DNA of 59,962 bases from Gammaproteobacteria bacterium (GTDB taxonomy: Bacteria > Pseudomonadota > Gammaproteobacteria > Steroidobacterales > Steroidobacteraceae): assembly GCA_028293765.1 (NCBI GenBank), contig JAQGOG010000005.1, positions 1 to 59,962 on the forward strand. The letters run 5' to 3'. The position numbers were made by a program, and so were the translations under genes. The notes under the pieces were generated by a model. That model was not told the origin of the DNA. It searched no databases and worked only from the letters and a program-made list of their open reading frames with translations. This document shows, in pieces, positions 34,369-43,975 of this stretch. How positions within the stretch are numbered: the first letter of the stretch is position 1; each line of letters begins with the position of its first letter.

Positions 34369-36132
34369 ATGCGCGGATTGAAAATTGTCGGCATCGCCGT
34401 GCTTGCGCTGGTCGCCCTGGGCACAGTGAGCTTGCTGGCCGTGTTGATTCTCGTGAATCCCAACGCCTATCGCGGCGACATCGAACGCCTGGCCGCGCAG
34501 AAGACGGGCCGCACGCTGCAGATCGGCGGCCGGATCGACCTCAAATTCTTCCCCTGGCTCGCGCTGGCCGTAACCGATGTCAAGTTGGGCAACCCCCGTG
34601 GTTTTGGGCCGGAGCCGTTCCTCACCGTGCAACGCGCGAGTGTTGGAGTGAAGTTGTTGCCCATTCTCCGCAAGCGACTCGAAGTGAGCCGCGTTGCCGT
34701 GGAGGGCCTCACCATCACCCTGGTGAGCCGCGGCCCGACCAACAACAACTGGAAGGATCTCGTTGACGCGAAGGCACAGGAGCGGCCCGCCGACGACCGG
34801 CCTGCCGGTAGCGCCGTCCAGGCAACCATCGCCGGCGTGGACGTCCGGAACGCCACTCTCATTTATCGAGACGATTTCCAAAAGAGCGTCACGGCTCTTG
34901 CCAAATTGCAGGCGCAAATCGGCAGCCTCGGCGGAACTGGGCCCGTGCCGGTGGCGGTCGAGTTCGACTACAGCAGCAGCGACGCGGGCAAGGCGGCCGC
35001 GTCACATGTCGCAGTGGTGGCTGATGTCGAGATGCCCGCCGGCTCGCGTCAGGTGCGCTTGTCCAAGCTCGACGTCGCCGTGGTGGATATCCATGTGCGC
35101 GGCTCTGCGGCTGTCGATGACCTCGACAAAATGGCTGTGTCATTCGATCTGGCGTCGGATGCCATCGATCTGGATCGCTTGATGGCGTCGACTGATAGTG
35201 GGGCGGCTGCAACGGCGCGCCCGTCCCAAGCCCCTGCGACGGCGCCGCTGGCGAAAAAACCACCCATACAGCTGCCGGTCGAGGCGCTTCGAAAACTCGA
35301 TGCGCATGGAACGTTGCGCATGCGCAGCGTTACCGTCGAACGTATGCTTTTTACAGGCGTAACGCTGCCGCTGGCGGCCGAGGGCGGCCGCGTCCACCTC
35401 GGACCCGTACAGGCGGGATTATTCGGGGGTCGCTATGACGGCGACATCCTGCTGGACGTCCGCGCCGCGGAGGCGCAAGTGTCGCTGAAAGATCACATCA
35501 AGGACGTCGATAATGGGGCGCTGCTGAACGCTTTGGCCGGGTCGAGGCGAATCGTAGGGCGCGCGGATGCGAATCTGGCGGTGACCGGTGTGGGCAACAC
35601 AGATGCGGCCCTCTTCCACTCGCTCAACGGCAAGCTGGACGTCACCGTCAGGAACGGGGCGCTCGACGGAATAGATCTTTGGTACGAACTCAGCCGCGCG
35701 CAGGCACTGTTGAAGCGCGAAACGGTTCCGGTACGCACCGGTTCGGAGCGTACCCCTTTCAATGCCCTCCGGGCCACCGGCACGATCGACAACGGCGTCA
35801 TGCACAATGACGACCTGCGCCTCGAAACAGACTATCTCAAAGTGCGCGGCAGGGGTACGCTGGACCTTGACACTCAGGCGATCGACTATCACGTCATCGT
35901 CGAAGTCGACAAGCTGCCTCCCACCGGGGCGGGAGCCGGGCTTGCAGACCTCAAGGCGGCCGAAATCCCCGTTTCCCTGACCGGCAGCCTCAAAAGTCCG
36001 CAGGTGCGCCCGGATCTGCAGGCGCTCGCTGAGAGTAAAGTCCGCCAGGAGGTGAACAAGCGATTGCAGGGGAAACAGGAGGAGCTCAAAAAGAAGCTGG
36101 GAGACAAGCTTCTGGACCTGTTCGGGCACTGA
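34369..36132 (+). CDS. AsmA family protein
   Basis: The 587-residue protein has an N-terminal membrane helix (IVGIAVLALVALGTVSLLAVLIL), then the AsmA opening NPNAYRGDIERLAAQKTGRTLQIGG, DLKFFPWLALAVTDVKLGN. A long beta-rich periplasmic body follows. The C-terminal region (VTVRNGALDGIDLWYELSRA, LRLETDYLKVRGRGTLDLDTQAIDY, GSLKSPQVRPD) is the typical AsmA_2 end. These proteins form beta-groove bridges proposed to carry lipid between membranes. A Lys/Glu-rich helix closes the chain. Confidence 0.92.
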   Translation: MRGLKIVGIAVLALVALGTVSLLAVLILVNPNAYRGDIERLAAQKTGRTLQIGGRIDLKFFPWLALAVTDVKLGNPRGFGPEPFLTVQRASVGVKLLPILRKRLEVSRVAVEGLTITLVSRGPTNNNWKDLVDAKAQERPADDRPAGSAVQATIAGVDVRNATLIYRDDFQKSVTALAKLQAQIGSLGGTGPVPVAVEFDYSSSDAGKAAASHVAVVADVEMPAGSRQVRLSKLDVAVVDIHVRGSAAVDDLDKMAVSFDLASDAIDLDRLMASTDSGAAATARPSQAPATAPLAKKPPIQLPVEALRKLDAHGTLRMRSVTVERMLFTGVTLPLAAEGGRVHLGPVQAGLFGGRYDGDILLDVRAAEAQVSLKDHIKDVDNGALLNALAGSRRIVGRADANLAVTGVGNTDAALFHSLNGKLDVTVRNGALDGIDLWYELSRAQALLKRETVPVRTGSERTPFNALRATGTIDNGVMHNDDLRLETDYLKVRGRGTLDLDTQAIDYHVIVEVDKLPPTGAGAGLADLKAAEIPVSLTGSLKSPQVRPDLQALAESKVRQEVNKRLQGKQEELKKKLGDKLLDLFGH

Positions 36133-36369
36133 TGTCGCACGGAATCAGCGACTTGGTGAGACAAGGACGCCCACCGTCACGACAGGCATGCATTTTGCTT
36201 TTATTCGCTGGAAGTGAACAATTCTGTCTTGTGAGCGTCTTAACGTAACATCGGGCCGGGAGTAGAGGGCCATCACGCACCGTGCAAAGCGTTCGGTCTA
36301 AGCTGAGAGCCGCGCTGGCATCGCTGGCACCCCGGCCGAGACATCTGCACTCAACGGGAGGGAAGGACG

Positions 36370-38340
36370 ATGCGACCACTCTCTGCTGATCCGGATTCTG
36401 CGACGCGACAGTCCGCTTTTATCGATTCTTTGAGCTCCTTCAGCCGCTTGCATCGTGCGCAGCGTTGGGAGGGCACCTTCGGCGAATTTCTCGCCAACAT
36501 CCTGCCGCCCAATCCGGTGTCGATGGCGCGCACGAGCCACGAGTACATCTGGGACATGCTGCGCTGGCACGGGCGTGTCGGGCAATCCGGGCAATCCGAT
36601 GCTCCCGAGAGCTCGCGAGCCCGCGAGCTCTTCAAGCGCGAGCTGTTCGGAATCGACGAGCCGCTGTCACGCGTCGTCGATTATTTCAAGGCGGCCGCGG
36701 CCGGCTCCGATGTTGGCCGTCGGCTGCTCCTGCTGCTGGGGCCGCCCTCCGGCGGTAAATCGACGCTGGCCATCCTCATGAAGCGCGGTCTCGAGGAATA
36801 CAGCCGTACGGACGAGGGCGCTTTGTATGCCATTAAGGGTTCGCCGCTCCGCGAGAACCCACTGAATCTCATCCCCGCCAGCCTGCGTGCGGAATTCCGC
36901 GACCGTTATGGCGTGGACATTCCTGGCGAACTATCCCCGTGGGCGCGCGATTACGTGGAGCGCGATTTCGAGGGCGATTTTGTACGGGTGCCCGTCGAGC
37001 GTGTATTCATCTCAGAGGCATCCAGAACTGGCATCGGCACGTATGCTCCTCACGATCCCACCACGGCCGACATCGCGGACTTAGTTGGGTCGGTCGATCT
37101 CGCGAAAGTCGCCCAGATTGGTGACGAAGGAGACCCGCGCGCGTGGTCGTGGTCGGGCGCCGTGTATGCCGCAAGTCGCGGCGTACTCGAAATGATCGAA
37201 ATTCTGAAAGTGAAGCGGGAGTTCCTCTACCTGTTGCTGACCATGACGCAGGAGAAGAACGTCAAGGTATCGCGCTTCCCGCTGATTCATCTCGACGAGA
37301 CCATCCTCGCGCATACCAACCTGGCGGAATTCCATAAGTTTCTGCAGGAGAAGGAAAACGAGGCGCTGCTCGACCGCATGGTCATCATCAGGGTCCCCTA
37401 CGCGCTGTCCTATCGCGACGAGGCACGGATCTATCAGAAGCTCGTGTCGGGTGCGCCGGCTTTCCGTAACGTGCATCTCGATCCGCACGTGCTGAATCTC
37501 GCCGCTGTGTTTGCCATCCTGACCCGCCTCACGAAGCCCGAGCGCGAAGGGCTCGATATGCCGAAGAAGCTGCGCCTGTACGCCGGCGAGGCGGTCGAAG
37601 GCGTTCCCGAGACCGAGGCCACGCGGCTGCACTCTGAGTCGGGCGAAGAAGGCATGACCGGAGTCAGCCCGCGTTTCGTGATCAACGCGATTTCGAACGC
37701 CATCACGCGCGGCAACACGCATAGTTTGACGAGCATGGAGCTGCTGCTCGCGATCAAGGACTCCATCGAGAGCGACGCGCGCATGGACGTCAAGCACAAG
37801 AAGGCCTGGGTCGACCATCTCGTCACCGCGCGCAAGGAATTCTACAACAGGTGGGTCAAGGAGGACGTGCATCGCGCGATGTTTGCCTCATTCGAAGAAG
37901 AAGCGCAGCAACTGCTCGAGAAGTACCTTGACGAGGTCGAGGCTTCGCTCGATCACCGTCAGGTCACGGATCCGATCACAGGGGAGACTCGCCCCGCCGA
38001 TGAGAGGTTCCTGCGCTCGGTCGAGGAGAAGATCAAGGTATCGGATTCCGGCAAGATGTCCTTCCGCCAGGAGGTGGTGCGCAAGGCCATGGTGGCCTTC
38101 AAGACGGGCGAGAAGTTCAAGCTCGGGAGTCATGCACGCATGCGGGAGGCCATCGAGCAGTATCTGTTCGAAGAGCGCCGCGACGTATTGCGCCTCGTAA
38201 CATCGACCGCCCGTCCCGATGAGGATGCACGCCAGAAGATCTCGGTCGTGCAGCAGCGACTCGTCACCGAGTACGGCTATGACGAGCACAGCGCCAAGGA
38301 GGCATTGAGTTACGTCACCACTCTGCTCGCGCAGGAGTAG
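36370..38340 (+). CDS. prkA: PrkA serine protein kinase / AAA-type ATPase
   Basis: The 656-residue protein is colinear with PrkA/YeaG. It has an N-terminal AAA domain (FGEFLANILPPNP, YIWDMLRW, Walker A GPPSGGKST at 124-132) and a C-terminal kinase-like region with VDHLVTARKEFYNRWVKEDVHRAMFASFEEEA and DPITGETRPADERFLRSVEEKI. YeaG takes part in nutrient-stress responses. It is the first gene of a three-gene operon with yeaH and spoVR, an arrangement conserved across proteobacteria. Confidence 0.96.
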   Translation: MRPLSADPDSATRQSAFIDSLSSFSRLHRAQRWEGTFGEFLANILPPNPVSMARTSHEYIWDMLRWHGRVGQSGQSDAPESSRARELFKRELFGIDEPLSRVVDYFKAAAAGSDVGRRLLLLLGPPSGGKSTLAILMKRGLEEYSRTDEGALYAIKGSPLRENPLNLIPASLRAEFRDRYGVDIPGELSPWARDYVERDFEGDFVRVPVERVFISEASRTGIGTYAPHDPTTADIADLVGSVDLAKVAQIGDEGDPRAWSWSGAVYAASRGVLEMIEILKVKREFLYLLLTMTQEKNVKVSRFPLIHLDETILAHTNLAEFHKFLQEKENEALLDRMVIIRVPYALSYRDEARIYQKLVSGAPAFRNVHLDPHVLNLAAVFAILTRLTKPEREGLDMPKKLRLYAGEAVEGVPETEATRLHSESGEEGMTGVSPRFVINAISNAITRGNTHSLTSMELLLAIKDSIESDARMDVKHKKAWVDHLVTARKEFYNRWVKEDVHRAMFASFEEEAQQLLEKYLDEVEASLDHRQVTDPITGETRPADERFLRSVEEKIKVSDSGKMSFRQEVVRKAMVAFKTGEKFKLGSHARMREAIEQYLFEERRDVLRLVTSTARPDEDARQKISVVQQRLVTEYGYDEHSAKEALSYVTTLLAQE

Positions 38341-38374
38341 CGCGCGAGCTTAAAAAGGAGTACCAGTAATACTC

Positions 38375-39571
38375 ATGGCCCAGAGCACCGACCAAAATGT
38401 CGGCAGTAAGAGCGAAAAGGCGGGTACCGATCCCGCGAAGTGGTACGAGCTGTTCTCGCGCGGGGCACGTGATTGGCTGCGCCACGACGAGAAAGTCCGC
38501 GAGTCTGTGCGCAAACACCTGCCGCAGATCGTCTCCGGCGGCGATGTCATAAACGACACCGCGCGCACCGTGCGTGTCCCGGTGCGAATGCTCGAGCACT
38601 ACCATTTCCGACTGCGCCGACCGGAAGAACAGCAGGGCGCCGGGCAAGGCAAGGCCAAGCCGGGCGACGTGTTCTCCGATCCGTCGAAGCAGCGCGGACC
38701 CGGGGAGAAGGGACCCGGCGGCCAGGACGAAGGCGAGGTGCAGCTGCTGCTCGAATTCAAGATCGACGACATCGTCGACTGGCTGTGGGATGAAATGCAG
38801 CTTCCCAACCTCAAGCCGCGCGCCGGTCCCTCGGATGAATCCGAGTGGATACGCGAAGGCTACGATCGCCGTGGCGCCCGCTCGCGCCTCGATCGACGGC
38901 GCTCCTTCAAGGAGATGGTGAAGCGCCGCGGTAATCCGGGCGCCACCCCAACTTTCATCGACGACGATTTGCGCTTCCGGCAACTTGCGCGGCGGCGGCA
39001 ACCTGCGGTGCATGCCGTGGTGTTCTTCATGCTCGACGTCTCCGGCAGCATGTCCGACCGCGATCGCAAGCTCGCCAAGACATTCTTCTTCTGGGTCGTG
39101 CAGGGATTGCGGCGCGAATACCGCTCGCTCGAGACCGTGTTCGTGGGCCACACGACCGAAGCCTGGGAGTTCACGGAAAACGAGTTCTTCCAGGTGAGCG
39201 GTACCGGGGGCACCGTGGCGTCGACCGGTTTCGGCAAAGTGCGCGAGATCATCGACGAGCGCTATAACCCCGGCCGATGCAACATCTATCTGTTCTACGC
39301 TTCCGACGGTGACAATTCCGTGAGCGATGCCGCCGATGCACGCGAATCGCTTTCGTCGATTGCCGGGGACGCCTGCTTCACCGGCTACGTGGAGGTTTCT
39401 TCCGGCTTGTCACGGCAACTCTCCACGGAGACCGGACGGCTGTACGCGGAGTTGGCTGGGGCGGGATGCGCGGCGGGAAGCTACGCGCTGAACGATTTCG
39501 ACGACGTGTGGGGCGCGGTTCGACATTTTTTCCAGGCGGAGAGTCGCGCTTTGGATGGTCCAGCGCCATGA
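38375..39571 (+). CDS. yeaH: YeaH/YhbH family protein (DUF444, VWA-like)
   Basis: The 398-residue protein shows the DUF444 pattern: VRVPVRMLEHYHFRL near 65-80, a Gly-rich linker, LDRRRSFKEMVKRRG, then a von Willebrand A-like domain with the metal site AVVFFMLDVSGSMSDRDRKL. It ends with IYLFYASDGDN and the C-terminal LNDFDDVWGAVRHFF. It works with PrkA and SpoVR in an undefined stress function. A Shine-Dalgarno (AAAAAGGAG) precedes it, and its stop overlaps spoVR as ATGA. Confidence 0.95.
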   Translation: MAQSTDQNVGSKSEKAGTDPAKWYELFSRGARDWLRHDEKVRESVRKHLPQIVSGGDVINDTARTVRVPVRMLEHYHFRLRRPEEQQGAGQGKAKPGDVFSDPSKQRGPGEKGPGGQDEGEVQLLLEFKIDDIVDWLWDEMQLPNLKPRAGPSDESEWIREGYDRRGARSRLDRRRSFKEMVKRRGNPGATPTFIDDDLRFRQLARRRQPAVHAVVFFMLDVSGSMSDRDRKLAKTFFFWVVQGLRREYRSLETVFVGHTTEAWEFTENEFFQVSGTGGTVASTGFGKVREIIDERYNPGRCNIYLFYASDGDNSVSDAADARESLSSIAGDACFTGYVEVSSGLSRQLSTETGRLYAELAGAGCAAGSYALNDFDDVWGAVRHFFQAESRALDGPAP

Positions 39572-40929
39572 GCGAGGACTGGCAGAGTTACGTTCAGCGC
39601 ATCGAAGACCTCGCGGGGCGCTCCGGGCTGAAGTTTCACCCGGTGGACTTCGAGGCGGTGCCGGACACGTTCATGATGGAAATCGCCGTCTACGGACTGC
39701 CGGTGCGAATGCCGCATTGGTCGTTCGGCGTGCGCTACATCTATCAACTCATTCAGCGCCACATGGGAAACTCGCGGCTGTTCGAAGTCGTGTTTCCCGG
39801 AAACCCCGGCCATGCTTACCTCGCGGCGAGCAACGGCCTGGCGGAAAACATTCTGGTCACCGCCCATGTGCTGGGCCACGCTGATTTTTCGAGGAACAAC
39901 CTTCTGTTCCGGCGCTGCCAGGAACAGGTGAGCGAGCGCATCGTCGAGCACGCCGCGAATCATGCGCGGCAGATACAACAGGCGATCGAAACCTATGGCA
40001 TGCAACGGGTGGAGGTCGTGCTCGACGCGGCTCTCGCCCTCGAGCAGCACATTGACGTCGACCAGTCTCTCAGGCGGGAGCGCTATCCGGAATACGCTGC
40101 GCAAGCCAAGCCGCTGGTGGACGATGCGTTCCGTAAACGCTTCGCATCGCTGGATCCTACCGCCGCCAGCACGGGGATGGAGACGAAGAAGCGCGCTCCG
40201 GTGCCGCCGCACTCCGAGCGCGACCTGCTCTGGTTTATCGCGAACTATGCCCCGGAGATGGAGAGTTGGGAGCGCGACATTTTCCTCGCCGTGCGCGAGG
40301 AGTCGTTTTACTTCTATCCCGTGTTCGCCACCCAGATCATGAACGAGGGCTGGGCATCCTACTGGCACGCCCGCCTGTTGCGAGAGGCCAGCTTCATCCC
40401 GCAGCAGGCGTACGTGGATGCCATCAAATGCCACTCGGACGTGGTGCGCCCGGTCGCCGCCGACCAGCAGGTCGCCCTGAACATCAATCCCTATCATCTC
40501 GGTTTTGCGATGTGGGAGAAGATCGTCGAGAAAGAGGGGATGGACGCTGCCCGCGACATCATGCAACAGGACGACGACTTCGGATTCATCCGCAACCACC
40601 TCACGCGGGAGCTGGCGGAAGAGCTCGGTCTGTTTCGCTTCAGTGCGCGCAGCGATGGCCAGGTCAAGGTGCTCGAGACCGATCTAACGGCGCTGCACGA
40701 AGCTGTGCTCAGTCCGAAATATAATTTCGGCGCGCCAATGGTGGCTGCCACGCACATCCGCAATGACGGCACGCTCGAGCTCACGCACGACAACAGTGTC
40801 GATGGGCGCGGACTGGACCTCGAACGCAGCCGAAGAGTGCTGGACTACGTCCAGCGGGTCTGGCGCCGGCCGATCGTGCTGACGACCGTCAATCAGGCAG
40901 GCTCGACCCTGGAGCTTACCGCGCCGTAG
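39568..40929 (+). CDS. spoVR: SpoVR family protein
   Basis: The 453-residue protein is colinear with E. coli YcgB/SpoVR: FHPVDFEAVPDTFMMEIAVYGLP, MPHWSFGVRY, LVTAHVLGHADFSRNN, MNEGWASYWHARL, INPYHLGFAMWEKI. The role is unknown beyond the genetic link with PrkA and YeaH. The start at 39568 overlaps the yeaH stop (ATGA), which fixes it against a longer upstream frame. The 3' end overlaps the convergent small gene at 40916 by 14 bases. Confidence 0.95.
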   Translation: MSEDWQSYVQRIEDLAGRSGLKFHPVDFEAVPDTFMMEIAVYGLPVRMPHWSFGVRYIYQLIQRHMGNSRLFEVVFPGNPGHAYLAASNGLAENILVTAHVLGHADFSRNNLLFRRCQEQVSERIVEHAANHARQIQQAIETYGMQRVEVVLDAALALEQHIDVDQSLRRERYPEYAAQAKPLVDDAFRKRFASLDPTAASTGMETKKRAPVPPHSERDLLWFIANYAPEMESWERDIFLAVREESFYFYPVFATQIMNEGWASYWHARLLREASFIPQQAYVDAIKCHSDVVRPVAADQQVALNINPYHLGFAMWEKIVEKEGMDAARDIMQQDDDFGFIRNHLTRELAEELGLFRFSARSDGQVKVLETDLTALHEAVLSPKYNFGAPMVAATHIRNDGTLELTHDNSVDGRGLDLERSRRVLDYVQRVWRRPIVLTTVNQAGSTLELTAP

Positions 40930-41095
40930 GCTTGGCAGGCTCAGGGACGGTGGGCTCGGTGCCCCAATCCTCTTCCTCGTTGGAAGTCACGATGGACACG
41001 GGATCGCTGGCCGGGAAGCTGGCGTCGAGCGCCTCATCGAGCTGATCCTGAATCTTCTTGCGCTTGCGCGCCTCATCCTGCTGCGAGTCGCTCAT
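40916..41095 (-). CDS. Small acidic LDASFPASDP-motif protein
   Basis: A 59-residue protein, MSDSQQDEARKRKKIQDQLD then EALDASFPASDPVSIVTSNE and an acidic Pro-rich tail. The ALDASFPASDP segment is a recurring motif of small conserved proteins of unknown function in Proteobacteria. The stop lies inside the 3' end of convergent spoVR. It is followed, 29 bases upstream on the same strand, by another small acidic gene. Confidence 0.75.
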   Translation of the reverse strand: MSDSQQDEARKRKKIQDQLDEALDASFPASDPVSIVTSNEEEDWGTEPTVPEPAKPTAR

Positions 41096-41124
41096 TCTTG
41101 CCTCACCCCGGGGCCGGATTTGCC

Positions 41125-41355
41125 CTACCGCGCGACCTCGTCTTCGTTGAATATTACGCTTCCATCCGGAGGGGAATGCGGCGATTGCGGGTCGAGATCG
41201 TCCTCATCAACATCGCTGCCGCCGCCCCCGATCTCGCGCCCCGGGGTGGGGTCCTGCTCGGGATACACCGGCACATCATGTGTGGGCTCTTCCTGCGGCG
41301 GTGGCGGGTCATTAGGGTCGATCTGTACCGAGGGTTTCGCTTGGGGCGGGCTCAT
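41125..41355 (-). CDS. Small acidic proline-rich hypothetical protein
   Basis: A 76-residue, strongly acidic, probably disordered protein rich in Pro, Asp, Glu and Gly (for example DPNDPPPPQEEPTHD and GGGGSDVDEDDLD). ATG 41355 is chosen because GGAGAAAGCC sits directly upstream; in-frame codons beyond that contain low-complexity sequence. No family recognised. It probably forms an operon with the gene at 40916. Confidence 0.6.
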   Translation of the reverse strand: MSPPQAKPSVQIDPNDPPPPQEEPTHDVPVYPEQDPTPGREIGGGGSDVDEDDLDPQSPHSPPDGSVIFNEDEVAR

Positions 41356-41547
41356 GGCTTTCTCCAGGTTGCCTTGGAGCGGACGAGCCAGCAATGCATG
41401 TGCCGCCGGCAGGGCATGCCGCCGGCAGGCATGCCCGCACAACACCTGTATCCCGGAGGCACCGGGCGGGAGTAGTCTAGCTACCACGCTGGCGCCGAAG
41501 CGTGGCCCCTTTGTGGCCCGTGCGGGCGAGACCGGCGGAGTGTGTGC

Positions 41548-43614
41548 GTGCCTGGAGCGTCAGCCGTGGGGTATACGACACAGGGCATCCGGAATGTCGC
41601 GCTGGCCGGGGCGGCCGGAGCCGGCAAGACACTCTTGTTGGAAGCGCTGCTGCTGAACGCGGGCGCGATCCGCAGTAAAGGTAGCCTGCAGCGCGGCACC
41701 ACAGTCTCGGATTTCGACCCGCAGGAAAAACGTCTCCAGCATTCGCTCGATCCCGCTCTCTGCGGCTTCGATTATGACGCCACCCACATCAATCTGATCG
41801 ACACGCCCGGGTATCCCGATTTCCTCGGACGTACGCTGTCGGTGCTCGAAGCCGTGGAGGCCGTCGCCATCGTCGTGAGCGCCGTCAACGGCATCGATAC
41901 CCTCACGCAACGGCTCATGGACTTTGCGCGCGACCGCGAGTTGTGTCGGCTCATCGTCGTCAACAAAATCGACAGTCCGGACGCCGAAACGGCCGCTGTC
42001 CTGGAGGAGTTGCGCGCCACGTTCGGCCCGGAGTGTCTGCCGCTGAATCTGCCGGCGGACGGCGGTCAGTCTGTGGTCGATTGCTTCTTTCAACCCGATG
42101 GAAAGAGTGCGGACTTCTCCTCCGTAGCTGCCGCGCACACTCAGATCGTCGACCAGGTCGTCGAGCTCGACGAGCAGCTCATGGCCGTGTATCTCGAACA
42201 GGGTGAAGCGCTTTCGCCGGAGCAACTCCACAACCCTTTTGAGCAGGCGCTGCGCGAAGGGCACCTCGTCCCCGTCTGTTTCGTCTCGGCGGAGACCGGC
42301 GCAGGCGTGCCCGAGTTGCTGCGGATCTTCGCGCGCCTCATGCCCAATCCGACCGAAGGCAACCCACCGCCCTTTCTGAAGGGCGCGGGCGAAGCCGCGC
42401 AACGGGTACAAGTGACACCGGACCCTGGTAGGCATGTGGTGGCCCACGTCTTCAAGACCAGTATTGATCCGTACGTGGGCAAGCTCGGCGTGCTGCGCGT
42501 TCACCAGGGAACGGTGCGTCAGGGAAGCCAACTGTACGTAGGAGATGCGCGTAAGCCGATCAAAATCGCACACCTTTTGCGGTTGACCGGCAAGGACACG
42601 ACCGAAATGCCGCAGGCGATTCCGGGTGACATCTGCGCCATTGCGAAGGTGGAAGAGCTGCACCTGGATGCAGTGCTCCATGATTCGCATGACGAGGATC
42701 AATACCATCTCAAGCCCGTGTCATTTCCGCCGCCGATGCTGGGGATCGCAATCGAGCCCGAGAGGCGTGGCGACGAGCAGCGCCTCGCAGACACCCTCCA
42801 CAAGCTGATGGCGGAGGATCCTTGCGTTCGGATCGAGCATCACGCCGCTGTGAACGAGACGGTGATCTACGGCATGGGCGAGCTCCATCTCAGGGTATTG
42901 CTCGAACGCATGGCGGAGCGTTACGGAGTACACGTCAAGACGCATACGCCGAGTGTTCCGTACCGCGAAACCATCACCAGGCCCGCCGACGGACATTGCC
43001 GACACAAGAAGCAGACAGGCGGCGCCGGGCAGTTCGGCGAGGTGTTTCTGCGAGTCGAAGCTCTCGGACGCGGGGAGGGGTTTGAGTTCGTCGATGAAGT
43101 GGTGGGGGGAGCCATCCCAGGGCAGTTTATTCCGGCAGTGGAGAAGGGCGTTCGCCAGGTGTTGTCCGAGGGCGCGGTGGCCGGTTTTCCGCTGCAGGAC
43201 ATCCGCGTCACCGTTTACGATGGCAAACATCATCCTGTTGATTCCAAGGAGGTCGCGTTCGCCTCGGCCGGACGCAAGGCCTTTCTGGATGCCGTTCGCA
43301 AGGCGGGCCCGATCGTGCTGGAGCCGGTAATGCGCATGGAAATCACGGCTCCCGCCACCTCCATCGGCGACCTCACCGGGGATCTTGCGACGCGCCGCGC
43401 GCGCATCAGCGGCAACAGTACGTTGCCGGGCCGGCGAGCGACGCTGCAGGCGCTCGTGCCGCTGGCAGAAATCTCGGAGTACCAATCGCGTTTGAAAGCG
43501 CTCACTGGCGGCGAGGGCGCCTACGCAATGGAGCTCAGCCACTACGATCCGGTACCGGCGCGCCGGCAGCACCAGCTCGTGCAGGCTTGGAGGCCGGGGC
43601 CTGAGGAGGAATGA
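41548..43614 (+). CDS. Elongation factor G paralogue
   Basis: The roughly 688-residue translational GTPase has G1 GAAGAGKT (about 21-28), G3 DTPG, G4 NKID and domain II (RVHQGTVRQGSQLYVGD). Domain III-V signatures include LHKLMAEDPCVRIEHHAAVNETVIYGMGELHLRVLLERM, GAGQFGEVFLRVE and GDLTGDLATRRARISG. It matches the 'elongation factor G-like' subfamily and stands alone, outside a str operon with ribosomal proteins. GTG 41548 follows GGAG by 7 bases; GTG 41542 and GTG 41566 are alternatives. It may be a second EF-G specialised for recycling or stress. Confidence 0.9.
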   Translation: MPGASAVGYTTQGIRNVALAGAAGAGKTLLLEALLLNAGAIRSKGSLQRGTTVSDFDPQEKRLQHSLDPALCGFDYDATHINLIDTPGYPDFLGRTLSVLEAVEAVAIVVSAVNGIDTLTQRLMDFARDRELCRLIVVNKIDSPDAETAAVLEELRATFGPECLPLNLPADGGQSVVDCFFQPDGKSADFSSVAAAHTQIVDQVVELDEQLMAVYLEQGEALSPEQLHNPFEQALREGHLVPVCFVSAETGAGVPELLRIFARLMPNPTEGNPPPFLKGAGEAAQRVQVTPDPGRHVVAHVFKTSIDPYVGKLGVLRVHQGTVRQGSQLYVGDARKPIKIAHLLRLTGKDTTEMPQAIPGDICAIAKVEELHLDAVLHDSHDEDQYHLKPVSFPPPMLGIAIEPERRGDEQRLADTLHKLMAEDPCVRIEHHAAVNETVIYGMGELHLRVLLERMAERYGVHVKTHTPSVPYRETITRPADGHCRHKKQTGGAGQFGEVFLRVEALGRGEGFEFVDEVVGGAIPGQFIPAVEKGVRQVLSEGAVAGFPLQDIRVTVYDGKHHPVDSKEVAFASAGRKAFLDAVRKAGPIVLEPVMRMEITAPATSIGDLTGDLATRRARISGNSTLPGRRATLQALVPLAEISEYQSRLKALTGGEGAYAMELSHYDPVPARRQHQLVQAWRPGPEEE

Positions 43615-43748
43615 CAGGAACGCACGGTCGGGCGACTACTCTTGCGAGCAGCCGCAGCACCGCTGGCGTCGGTCGTTTTGCGACGGGCTGCCTGCCATCG
43701 CCACGAAGAAATGCCCGCAACTGGACCAGGGGCGTGCACTAATAAAAA

Positions 43749-43769
43749 CGGCGGGCCCGCAGCCCGCCG
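43749..43769 (-). terminator. Intrinsic terminator of the receptor remnant
   Basis: An 8-bp perfect stem (CGGCGGGC at 43749-43756 with its complement at 43762-43769, 5-base loop) is followed on the minus strand by TTTTTATT (complement of 43741-43748). It is a canonical Rho-independent terminator reading leftwards. It is placed just after the stop of the receptor fragment at 43796, as the similar one at 54463 is for the intact receptor. Confidence 0.85.
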
Positions 43770-43795
43770 CTAGTATCACACGAGGGTGGCCTGGA

Positions 43796-43975
43796 TCAGA
43801 ACTCCGCGGTCAACATGACGAACAGGTAGCGCCCCGCGACGTCATAGATCACCGGCCAGGTGTTGCCGTTGCTGGGGCCGGTCGGGCAGGTGGCCGCACC
43901 ATTGAGCGGCGGATCCTTGTCCGTCATGTTGTTCACACCCACCCGCACGTTGTATTTGTCGTACTGATAGCTGGT
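43796..43975 (-). pseudogene. 3'-end remnant of a TonB-dependent receptor gene
   Basis: The minus strand reads, without a start codon, TSYQYDKYNVRVGVNNMTDK then DPPLNG..., NGNTWPVIYDVAGRYLFVML and TAEF before a stop. This aligns with the last 60 residues of the intact receptor at 54513 (VRVGVNNLLDKDPP, NGNTYPQVYDTLGRYLY) and has the aromatic C-terminal residue of outer-membrane barrels. A stop codon at 43976-43978 and the next gene cut it off. It is related to, but not a recent copy of, the intact receptor. Confidence 0.85.

Noticed and set aside
39481-40599. 372-codon open frame on the minus strand
   Set aside because: Antisense to spoVR, whose protein is clearly conserved; the frame has shadow-type composition.
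41560-42708. 382-codon open frame on the minus strand
   Set aside because: Antisense to the EF-G paralogue; a similar shadow appears opposite the EF-G remnant, which is explained by the homology of the sense strands.
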